Assembly: GCA_031286165.1 (NCBI GenBank)
Contig: JAITUU010000038.1
Span: forward strand, 1-54,636
DNA length: 54,636 nucleotides
Direction: 5' to 3'
Source of the DNA: Bacteroidales bacterium
Lineage (GTDB): Bacteria; Bacteroidota; Bacteroidia; Bacteroidales; UBA1715
This document shows, piece by piece, positions 40,345 to 47,916 of the stretch (position 1 is its first letter; each line of letters starts with the position of its first letter). The position numbers and the translations under genes were made by a program. The notes beneath the pieces were generated by a model. The model saw only the letters and a program-made list of their open reading frames with translations. It ran no database searches and was not told the origin of the DNA.

Positions 40345-41205
40345 TTACAAAAGAATTTCGTTACTCAGTGTGCCGTGTGCAATTTCTGCCACAGGTCCGG
40401 TCATGCGTACTTTCCATTCGGGGTCTATATATATGGAGAGTGCACCGCCTTGCATTTGTATAGTAACGGCGTTGTCTGTTAAATTATTTTTCAGCATGGC
40501 GGCTGCTACTGCGCACGAAGAACTGCCGCTGGCGAGGGTGTGCCCCACACCGCGTTCCCATATCAGAATTTCTACTTTTGTGCGGTCTATTATTTTGGCA
40601 AATTGTACGTTGGTGCGCTGGGGAAACATTGGGTTTGTTTCTATGAGTGTGCCGTAGGTAAGCACTTCGTTCATATTTAATTCCCCACGCAGTACCACGC
40701 AGTGCGGATTGCCCATCGACACGCAGGTAACAGGAAATTCGCGGTCGCCAAAGGAGAGTGTTTCATTCACACATTCTTCTTTTGCAAATACTACCGGAAT
40801 TTCGGAGCAACGGAAATTTGCCTTACCCATGTCCACCTGCACTTTTGCAACTTTGTCGTCAAAAAGTTCTACAATTTCGCAATTCACCACGCGCCCCATA
40901 ATATCTACGGTGAATTTCTTTGATGACGTGTATTGGTAATCGAATAAAAATTTACTGAAAATGCGCAATCCGTTACCGCAATTTTCGGCAAGCGAGGCAT
41001 CGGTATTGTAAATTCTCAACCCGAAATCGGCTATTTCCGAAGGAACTTTGAGTAAAATGCCATCGGAACCTATGCCGAAATGCACATCGCACAAGCGCGT
41101 AATGAGTTCGGGTGAAAGTGAAAACGAAAGATTTTCGGCATCGAGCACAATGTAGTCGTTGCCCAAGCCGTGTGATTTTACGAAAAAATTTGTTTGCATA
41201 GTCAT
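40345..41205 (-). CDS. dapF: DapF-like diaminopimelate epimerase with an altered second catalytic motif
   Basis: A 286-residue member of the PLP-independent DapF fold. The opening KSHGLGNDYIVLD and FGIGSDGILL match, and the first catalytic Cys is in ENCGNGLRIF. VSMGNPHCVVL and IWERGVGHTLA are also conserved. In the second catalytic motif, however, the usual A-C-G-T-G reads A-S-G-S-S, so the expected second Cys is Ser; a Cys remains four residues later (GSSSCAVAAA). The first motif is also changed (NTDAS for N-A-D-G-S). It may still make meso-diaminopimelate with a changed proton donor or may epimerise another amino acid. The ATG at 41205 is chosen; the open extension to 41343 overlaps the divergent SPFH gene's upstream region. 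Confidence 0.85.
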   Translation of the reverse strand: MTMQTNFFVKSHGLGNDYIVLDAENLSFSLSPELITRLCDVHFGIGSDGILLKVPSEIADFGLRIYNTDASLAENCGNGLRIFSKFLFDYQYTSSKKFTVDIMGRVVNCEIVELFDDKVAKVQVDMGKANFRCSEIPVVFAKEECVNETLSFGDREFPVTCVSMGNPHCVVLRGELNMNEVLTYGTLIETNPMFPQRTNVQFAKIIDRTKVEILIWERGVGHTLASGSSSCAVAAAMLKNNLTDNAVTIQMQGGALSIYIDPEWKVRMTGPVAEIAHGTLSNEILL

Positions 41206-41235
41206 GGTCTTTCGCTGTGAATAAAAATACAAAAG

Positions 41236-41243
41236 CAAATATA
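41236..41243 (-). promoter_or_regulatory. -7 element upstream of the dapF-like gene
   Basis: TATATTTG on the minus strand, 30 bases before the ATG at 41205. It supports that start. No clear -33. Confidence 0.4.
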
Positions 41244-41328
41244 CGATTTTTATTGAACCGTACATTGCAATAGTGGCATAAAAGGAGGGAATATGCAAAA
41301 TCTCATAAAAATATTGAATTGTTTTTTC

Positions 41329-41336
41329 TATATTTG
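41329..41336 (+). promoter_or_regulatory. -7 element upstream of the SPFH gene
   Basis: TATATTTG on the plus strand, 30 bases before the ATG at 41367. It is the mirror of the dapF element across the 161-base divergent region, with the same sequence and the same distance to its ATG. Confidence 0.45.
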
Positions 41337-41366
41337 CCCTCAATTTATATATGTAAAAAGAAAAAA

Positions 41367-42185
41367 ATGAAAAACAAGTACACCAATGTTATTATTATTA
41401 TTGTGATAGCAGTTATTCTGCTCATAGTGTTTGGCAATAGTATGTTTATTAAAATAGAGGCTACGCAGCGTGGCGTTATTTTCCGTCAATTTACCACCGG
41501 TTTAGATAAAGAAAATGTGTATCAACCGGGATTTCACATTATTGCGCCGTGGAACGATATGCACATATTCAATGTGGCGGAGCAAAAAATAGACGAAACA
41601 ATGGACGTGCTCGATAGAAACGGACTTTCGATTAACATAGAAATTACGGTGCGTTTTGCACCGTATCCCGATAGAGTGGGCTATTTATACGAAGCCTTCA
41701 AACTCGATTATGTGAGCCTTTTGGTAGGTCCCGAAATTCGTTCGGCAGTGCGTCAAGTGGCAGGTAGATACAGTGCCGAAGAAATTTATTCTACCAAACG
41801 CTCGGAGGTGGAGCAAAAAATAATAGAAGAGGCAGGGCGAAAACTGCGCGACAATAATATAGATATGAAGGCATTGCTGATTCGTTCTATCAATCTGCCG
41901 CCCGATATTCGCGCAGCCATAGAAAATAAATTGAAACAGGAACAAGAGGCACTTGCTTATAAATTCCGTTTGGATAAAGAAAATAGCGAAGCGGAGCGCA
42001 AACGCATAGCCGCCGAAGGTGAGGCGCGTGCCAATAAAATTATCAATAGTTCGCTCACTTCGGAATTGCTCACCATGCGCGGTATAGAGGCTACGCTCAA
42101 ATTGGGCGAATCGCCAAACGCAAAAGTGGTGATAGTGGGCGGCGGACGAAACGGCTTGCCTATTATATTGAACACGGAGAAATAG
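41367..42185 (+). CDS. SPFH/prohibitin-family (band 7) membrane protein
   Basis: A 272-residue protein. One N-terminal transmembrane helix (NVIIIIVIAVILLIVFGNSM) is followed by an SPFH domain: RGVIFRQFTTGLDKENVYQPG, FHIIAPWNDMHIFNV, then SINIEITVRFAPYPD. A helical region rich in Glu and Arg comes next (LKQEQEALAYKFRLDKENSE, AERKRIAAEGEARANKIIN), as in prohibitins. These proteins form large ring assemblies in membranes and often control FtsH-type proteases; FtsH is not nearby. The ATG at 41367 begins MKNKYTN; a start at 41319 is inside the promoter. Confidence 0.9.
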   Translation: MKNKYTNVIIIIVIAVILLIVFGNSMFIKIEATQRGVIFRQFTTGLDKENVYQPGFHIIAPWNDMHIFNVAEQKIDETMDVLDRNGLSINIEITVRFAPYPDRVGYLYEAFKLDYVSLLVGPEIRSAVRQVAGRYSAEEIYSTKRSEVEQKIIEEAGRKLRDNNIDMKALLIRSINLPPDIRAAIENKLKQEQEALAYKFRLDKENSEAERKRIAAEGEARANKIINSSLTSELLTMRGIEATLKLGESPNAKVVIVGGGRNGLPIILNTEK

Positions 42186-42235
42186 TTGAGAACTGAAAAT
42201 TGAGAACTGAGAGTTACAATTAATCATTGATTCTG

Positions 42236-43027
42236 ATGGAAAAAGTAAAACAAAAACTGAAAGGATTTTCTACACCAAAATTGCTATTGGTTAATTTTGT
42301 GGCAATTATTGTGGTGTTTTTTATTGTTGTTATTGTATTTCGCGTGTGGCTTTCGTCATATACCAATCACGGCGAGAGTATAGAAGTGCCCGATTTCTCG
42401 AATTTAACAGTGAGCGAGGCGCAAACTTTGGCTGAGCGCAACAATATAGTGCTCATGGTTGCGGATACGGTGTTCGATGAAAGTCGCGAAGGCGGAGTAA
42501 TAGTGGCTACTAAGCCAAGTGCAGGAAGTTTTGTGAAAGAAGACCGCACGATTTATGCCACACTCAATTCCGCATCACCGCTGCTGGTGCGTGTGCCGAA
42601 TTTGGTGAATATATCGCTGCGCCAAGCGCAAATCAATATAGAAAACGCAGGTCTTACGCTGGGAACGGTGGAATATGTGGCAGGAAGTGCACAGGATTAT
42701 GTCATTGATGCGCGATACCGCAATCGCCCACTCACTGCCGGAGCAAAAATTCCCAAACGCAGTGCCATCAATTTGGTGGTGGAGCGCGGCGGCGCAGCAG
42801 GTTCGTACATAGCCGAATATGTGGTGCCAAATTTGATTGGAAAATCGTATAGCGAGGCATTGCATATAATTTCGGGATTAGGTGCAAGTGCCAACGCAAT
42901 ATTTGATACCCGTTTACCGTATAGAACAACAGCCGATTCACTCAACGCAATTGTGTGGAAACAAATTCCGCCTGCCGATAGTGTGAGTTCGCAAAGTGTA
43001 ATAACAATTCATTTGATTCGGGAGTAG
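42236..43027 (+). CDS. Membrane-anchored protein with three PASTA domains
   Basis: A 263-residue protein with a short cytoplasmic head (MEKVKQKLKGF), one transmembrane helix (LLLVNFVAIIVVFFIVVIVF) and three extracytoplasmic PASTA repeats, each opening with V-P-(D/N): IEVPDFSNLTVSEAQTLAER, VRVPNLVNISLRQAQINIEN and YVVPNLIGKSYSEALHIISG. PASTA domains bind peptidoglycan fragments or beta-lactams in kinases and penicillin-binding proteins. There is no kinase or transpeptidase domain here, as in the small PASTA proteins common in Bacteroidetes. A degenerate repeat (GAACTGAAAATTGAGAACTG) separates it from the SPFH gene. Confidence 0.9.
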   Translation: MEKVKQKLKGFSTPKLLLVNFVAIIVVFFIVVIVFRVWLSSYTNHGESIEVPDFSNLTVSEAQTLAERNNIVLMVADTVFDESREGGVIVATKPSAGSFVKEDRTIYATLNSASPLLVRVPNLVNISLRQAQINIENAGLTLGTVEYVAGSAQDYVIDARYRNRPLTAGAKIPKRSAINLVVERGGAAGSYIAEYVVPNLIGKSYSEALHIISGLGASANAIFDTRLPYRTTADSLNAIVWKQIPPADSVSSQSVITIHLIRE

Positions 43028-43068
43028 ATTTTTAGATACTTAGATACAAGACATATAGACACAAGATA

Positions 43069-45636
43069 ATGACGGGAGAACATACACAAGAAACACCGAA
43101 AAGTACCTTCCTTTCTGCGAGATTGAGAGGATTTTTCTGTATTGTTTCCCTTTGTATATGTTTCTCGGCGCAGGCGCAAAGCGAATATTTGGAATTTGCA
43201 CCCAATGCCCGGCAACCGCTTATGTTGAAATCGGCAACGCCGCAGTTTATGCCCACGCAATTATTGTCGCTGCCTTTTTTCGATGATTTTGCCTATCCGC
43301 AGCCAAACCCTACACCGCAGTTGTGGGTAGATAATTTTGCTTTTGTCAATACGTCTTTTTCTAAAAATCCGCCCACGCTGGGTGCGCTTACGCTTGATGC
43401 TCTCAATAACAACGGAAAATTGTACTCAAACGCATCGTCAAACGCATTTACTGCCGATTACGCTACTTCGCAACCTATCAATTTATTCGATTACCGAAAA
43501 ATGTTTGCAAGTAATGCTTTGTTTTGGAACAATGCCGGAACCTTTGAATTATTTGCGCCCAACACCTACTTTTTGTACGAGCAATCGCTGCGAACCTTTG
43601 TAGATGTGGTAAAAGGAGTGCCTTACTTTGCCGGCGATACGCTGTACACGCAGAGTGGAACTTTGTTTACACCTGCGCAAATAGCAGTGTATGACGAACA
43701 TAAAAACCTCATTCCCGAATCACTCGACAATTCCCGCACGTGGATTCCTTATCGTGCCGAAGATAATGTTGCTTTGAGTTTTTACTATCAAGCCGGTGGC
43801 TACGGCGACAAACCCGAAGCGCAGGATTCTTTGGTGTTGGAATGTTACGTTCCCTACGACCGTCAAGGGATTTTTATCAACGAAGTTACTGCCGCATGGC
43901 TTGAAATTTTCAATGCTACCGATACAGTGGTGTCGCTTGCAGGCTACTATGTGCTGCCCGATACGCTGGAAGTTGTGCTTGCGCACAATTCACTTGAAAC
44001 CATGCAACTTGCAAATATTAGCATTGCACCCTACGCGCATGCCATAGTGAACCCTGCCGATGTGGCAATGGAACGCTTTGTATCTTCGCGCTACTATTTA
44101 CTTGCGCCCGATAAAGAAGTGATAGACAGCGTGTGGTTGGAAATGAACATTACCGCCGAAGTTTCTTACGCTCGCCTGCCCGATGGCAATCCGCAGTGGA
44201 GCCTTTCTACGGTGGAAACTCCTGCGCAGCCAAACGATTCGTGGCACACCGAATGGAACACAAGCACCGATACCGGTGATTATTTTGCGCTAGCCTATCT
44301 CCCTATTTTACCCAAATATTTACAAAAAGGTTTTCGCTTTCGCTTCAAAAATTACGCGAGTTTGAGCAACGATGCCAGCCACGCTCGCAACGAAGATTTT
44401 TGGAATATAGACATGGTGTGGATAGATGCCAATCGCACGCCCGACCAAAAAAATATAGCCGATGTAGCCTTTGCTACACCCATTACACCGCTGTATTATC
44501 GCTATACTGCGCTACCTGCAACGCATTTTTCGCAACTCAAAGAAGACGATTTTCGCATGACCATAGAATCAACGTTTCGCAATTTCGATGAGGTTGATAG
44601 AAAAATCAAATTTAATTTTGCCGTGCACAATTCTCACGACAATTCCCACGTGAGTTTCCCTTCGTTTGAAACCGATTTGCCGCCGTTTTCTACCTTTTCG
44701 GAACGCGACAATTTAGTGGATTGGAATGTGGACTTTTTCGATTTTATGAAAAACGGCGTTGCGGCCGCCGATAGTGTTGATTTTGAGTTTCAGTATTTTT
44801 TTACCGACAATAATAATCCTATTTTGAGCAATTACCGCTGGAACGATACCAGCCGCGTGAATCTTACCTTTGCCGATTATTATGCCTACGATGATGGCAC
44901 GCCCGAAGCCGGTTACGGATTGCGCAACGCGCCGATGGGAAAAGTTGCGTTTAAATTCGATATTCTAAAACCCGACACCCTGCGTGCGGTGCACATGTAT
45001 TTCAATCCTACGCTCTACAACGATACCAAACTTTTTAACCTCTGTATTTGGAGTGTGGGTGCAAACGGTTTGCCCGATAAATTGCTCTATCGCCGCACAT
45101 CTACTCGCGTGCGCTATGCCGAAGGATTGTACAATTTTGTAAGTTATCCGCTGGAAGACGAAGCAATAGAAACCGGCGAAACGGGTGGAATTTATATGAA
45201 AAATTCCTTTTTCGTGGGTTGGGAACAGCCCTACGATGTGCTTTTGAATATTGGTATGGATTTGTCGAACATTATGCGCAATCGCTTGTATTTCAACGCT
45301 ACCTATCAATGGGAACCTTCGGTGATAGCCGGTGATGGCGCGGGTGCTTTACTTATTCGTCCGCAGTTTGGCAGCAAAATTTCTACGGCTATTTCGCCTG
45401 TGAAATATACTGATGACGTGATTTTGTATCCTACCGTAGTGCAATCGCACGCATTGATACAAAGTAATAGGGAATTTACTCGTTGTGAAATAATAGACCT
45501 GAGCGGACGCACAATTTTGCACGCGCTGGTGGTGAACAATAGCATAGATTGCAGCGCAGTACCCAATGGTTTGTATATAGTGAAACTCTACGGCAGTGCA
45601 GGAGTGGTAACTAAAAAATGCGTGATTAGAAAATAA
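43069..45636 (+). CDS. Secreted protein with lamin-tail-like domain and T9SS type A sorting domain
   Basis: An 855-residue exported protein. After a 14-residue polar head, a signal sequence (LRGFFCIVSLCICFSAQAQ) directs export. Residues of about 267-360 look like a lamin-tail domain (IFINEVTAAWLEIFNATDTV, VSLAGYYVLPDT), which in bacteria is found in extracellular nucleases and adhesins. The middle is beta-rich and aromatic without a named domain. The C-terminus has TVVQSHALIQSN, CEIIDLSGRTIL, PNGLYIVKLYG and ends CVIRK, a type A sorting domain. The function is unknown; no nuclease motif is seen. The gene is preceded by degenerate TAGATAC repeats and ends at a shared terminator. Confidence 0.85.
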   Translation: MTGEHTQETPKSTFLSARLRGFFCIVSLCICFSAQAQSEYLEFAPNARQPLMLKSATPQFMPTQLLSLPFFDDFAYPQPNPTPQLWVDNFAFVNTSFSKNPPTLGALTLDALNNNGKLYSNASSNAFTADYATSQPINLFDYRKMFASNALFWNNAGTFELFAPNTYFLYEQSLRTFVDVVKGVPYFAGDTLYTQSGTLFTPAQIAVYDEHKNLIPESLDNSRTWIPYRAEDNVALSFYYQAGGYGDKPEAQDSLVLECYVPYDRQGIFINEVTAAWLEIFNATDTVVSLAGYYVLPDTLEVVLAHNSLETMQLANISIAPYAHAIVNPADVAMERFVSSRYYLLAPDKEVIDSVWLEMNITAEVSYARLPDGNPQWSLSTVETPAQPNDSWHTEWNTSTDTGDYFALAYLPILPKYLQKGFRFRFKNYASLSNDASHARNEDFWNIDMVWIDANRTPDQKNIADVAFATPITPLYYRYTALPATHFSQLKEDDFRMTIESTFRNFDEVDRKIKFNFAVHNSHDNSHVSFPSFETDLPPFSTFSERDNLVDWNVDFFDFMKNGVAAADSVDFEFQYFFTDNNNPILSNYRWNDTSRVNLTFADYYAYDDGTPEAGYGLRNAPMGKVAFKFDILKPDTLRAVHMYFNPTLYNDTKLFNLCIWSVGANGLPDKLLYRRTSTRVRYAEGLYNFVSYPLEDEAIETGETGGIYMKNSFFVGWEQPYDVLLNIGMDLSNIMRNRLYFNATYQWEPSVIAGDGAGALLIRPQFGSKISTAISPVKYTDDVILYPTVVQSHALIQSNREFTRCEIIDLSGRTILHALVVNNSIDCSAVPNGLYIVKLYGSAGVVTKKCVIRK

Positions 45637-45663
45637 AAAACGCCCCAAAGGGGCATTTTTTTT
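45637..45663. terminator. Bidirectional terminator between the T9SS cargo and asparagine-synthetase genes
   Basis: GCCCC (45642-45646), AAA, GGGGC (45650-45654), flanked by an A-run and a T-run. It serves both convergent genes, lying directly after the plus-strand stop and overlapping the edge of the minus-strand stop. Confidence 0.88.
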
Positions 45664-47515
45664 ATTTTGCTTCTTCCAAAAACTGATGCAATACAATTAA
45701 TGCCCATAAGCGATTGTAGAGATGGGTGTGTTTTTTGTGGCGGAATAAATAAATATAGCGTTCCACCACTTTGGGGTTCACCACGCCGTGTTTTTTCAGT
45801 ATCTGCGGGCTAAGCCATTCGTCAATCAGAAAACTCAAACTGCCGCGCAACCATGCGTGGAGCGGTATGGAAAATCCCCATTTGGGGCGGTTGAAAAATT
45901 CGGCAGGAACGTATTCGTACAGCACTTCTTTGAGCAGTAATTTTCCTTCACCATTGCGCAATTTGAGCGATTCATCTACATTGAGCGCAAATTCCACTAT
46001 GCTGTCGCTCAATAGCGGCGCGTAGGTTTGCAGTCCGTAGTGCATAGATGCTCTATCAACTTTGGGAATCAATTCTTCTTGCAGCGGATAGTGCAAATCA
46101 AACATCACTTGATTTTCGGCAGGCGAAAGCGGGCGATACAGAGCGTTGAAATATTGTTGTTGCTCGTAGGGTTGTACATATTTTTTGTTGGCAACTAATA
46201 CTTGCGTTTCCGCGCTCGAAAAATATCCTTGTTCTTGCGAGTAAATATGTGAAGGAATTGTGCTTTTGTTGGGGAAATTGAGCACTTTTGCGCCGCGCCG
46301 GTGGTAGTCGTTGCCAAACTGCAAGAGTGCCGAAAGGGGTTTTCGCAGGTTTGCAATATGTTGTTTTTGCAAGCGTTGTGCCCATATATACGCGCCGTAT
46401 CCCATAAACATTTCATCGCCGCCATCGCCTAAAAATGCTATGGGAGCAACTTGCCGCGCCGCTTGCGACACAAGTAAGGTGGGCAGTGCCGAAGAATCGC
46501 AGTAGGGTTCGTCGTAAATATTGATAAGCGCAGGAAGTATGCGTTTGGCATCTTCGCTGGTACAGGGCACGCTGTGGTGTTCGGTACCTATGTGTTTGGC
46601 GATTTTTTGTGCATGAGCACTTTCATTGCGCACCGAATCGGGAAAGTCCACCGTAAAAGTTTGTATGCGTGCGCTCGAATTGTGCTGCATAACTGCCGTG
46701 ATAAGCGAAGAATCGGTACCACCGCTCAAAAACGATGCGTAGGTACAATTATGCTGCATACAACTGCGCACCGAAGATTCTACAAGGTCGCGCAGTGTTT
46801 CTTTTGCTTGTGTAAAATCGGTAATGGTTTTCTCTTGAATAATTTCAGTTATGGTGCGAGAAATATGCGATTTTAGTTGTTTTCCGGCAAATTCTAAGTG
46901 TATGCCGGCACCTACCTTATATATATTGGTATAAATGCTCATAGTGCCGCCTACGTAGCCGTTTTGTAAAAAATAATGTACTGCCGCAGGATTTATTTCG
47001 CTATGTGTGCGTACATATTCCACTGCTCGCAGGGCTTTGAGTTCCGATGCAAACAGACACACTTCGCCGTCCCAAAAATAGTACAAGGGCTTGAATGCCA
47101 TATAATCGCGAAAGAGAGAGAGTTTTTTTTCAAAGCTATCGTAGAGCGCAATAGAATACGAACCGGCAAATTGCGTAGTGATTATAATTCCCTCTTTTTC
47201 GATTAATTGCAACATAATTTCGGTTTCCGAAATCGGCGGCTGCGAAGGCAGATATTCTCTGCGCAGTTCGTCAATATTGCTCACATCGCCATCGAAGGCT
47301 ATAATGTATCGTCCATTGGCAGAGTGCGTGGGTTGCTGCGAGGGAGGAAGTACACCGCCCGGAATTGCCAAATTGCAGTGCGCTACGCCAAACTCGTGTG
47401 TGTAGGCATATTGCGCTTCGCTGTTGCCTCTGTGCGCCACTCGCTGCGCCATGTTTTGCAAATCACCTTCTGTAAAAGAATTTTGCAAGGAATAAAAACC
47501 GACTATTGCACTCAT
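45662..47515 (-). CDS. asnB: Asparagine-synthetase homologue with degenerate glutaminase site
   Basis: A 617-residue two-domain protein. The C-terminal synthetase domain is intact: the ATP-binding SFLSGGTDSSLI, the GDGGDEMFMGY loop, and KVDRASMHYGLQTYAPLLSD. The N-terminal class II glutaminase domain has the right fold length, but its key residues are gone. The protein starts MSAIVGF instead of MCGIxGF, so the Cys nucleophile is Ser. HRGPD reads HRGNS, and NGEIYN reads DGDVSN. It should therefore not split glutamine; it may use free ammonia, or act on another substrate as synthetase-like proteins in surface polysaccharide or peptide pathways do. No such pathway is adjacent. Confidence 0.87.
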   Translation of the reverse strand: MSAIVGFYSLQNSFTEGDLQNMAQRVAHRGNSEAQYAYTHEFGVAHCNLAIPGGVLPPSQQPTHSANGRYIIAFDGDVSNIDELRREYLPSQPPISETEIMLQLIEKEGIIITTQFAGSYSIALYDSFEKKLSLFRDYMAFKPLYYFWDGEVCLFASELKALRAVEYVRTHSEINPAAVHYFLQNGYVGGTMSIYTNIYKVGAGIHLEFAGKQLKSHISRTITEIIQEKTITDFTQAKETLRDLVESSVRSCMQHNCTYASFLSGGTDSSLITAVMQHNSSARIQTFTVDFPDSVRNESAHAQKIAKHIGTEHHSVPCTSEDAKRILPALINIYDEPYCDSSALPTLLVSQAARQVAPIAFLGDGGDEMFMGYGAYIWAQRLQKQHIANLRKPLSALLQFGNDYHRRGAKVLNFPNKSTIPSHIYSQEQGYFSSAETQVLVANKKYVQPYEQQQYFNALYRPLSPAENQVMFDLHYPLQEELIPKVDRASMHYGLQTYAPLLSDSIVEFALNVDESLKLRNGEGKLLLKEVLYEYVPAEFFNRPKWGFSIPLHAWLRGSLSFLIDEWLSPQILKKHGVVNPKVVERYIYLFRHKKHTHLYNRLWALIVLHQFLEEAK

Positions 47516-47545
47516 AGAATAGGAATTTTAGTGAAAGATTGTAAA

Positions 47546-47553
47546 CAAATATA
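47546..47553 (-). promoter_or_regulatory. -7 element upstream of the asparagine-synthetase homologue
   Basis: TATATTTG on the minus strand, 30 bases before the ATG at 47515, the same sequence and spacing as for dapF and SPFH. Confidence 0.45.
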
Positions 47554-47816
47554 CGGTTTTTACTTATACGTTGTTACTTTTTTGCGAGAAAAATGTTTTT
47601 TTTGTTATTACTACATTGAAATAGTAGCATAGTGTAGTAGTAATACGTTGGTATAGTAGTATTTCTACTTATTGCTGTCTTCGTATAGTATCGTACTGCG
47701 GCAGTGGTATATCAACACAATGTTGTTAGTAAAAAACGCAATTCCTCTCAGCCCTTTATTGGTGCGGTGGTATGACATAAGTTGCTGATAACCATGAAAA
47801 AAAATACAAAAAAGTA

Positions 47817-47848
47817 TTGTTTTTGTCATGAAAAAAGTTATACATTTG
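47817..47848 (+). promoter_or_regulatory. Promoter of the 1118-residue secreted protein
   Basis: TTG at 47817-47819 is 21 bases from TACATTTG at 47841-47848, within the Bacteroidetes spacing of 19-21. The start point should be near 47855, giving a leader of about 60 bases. Confidence 0.6.
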
Positions 47849-47916
47849 CATTCGTATTTCCGAACACGCAACACACCAACACCAAACCACCATAACCCGG
47901 AAGTACCCAAACTATT

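Larger units (their letters stand above)
47516..47916. other. 401-base intergenic region with divergent promoters and TAGTA repeats
   Basis: No gene is seen. It holds the asnB-like -7 element, a run of ATAGTAG/GTAGTA copies (about 47620-47675), a dyad TATTACTAC/GTAGTAATA (47606-47614 and 47637-47645) and the promoter of the 1118-residue protein. Confidence 0.6.
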
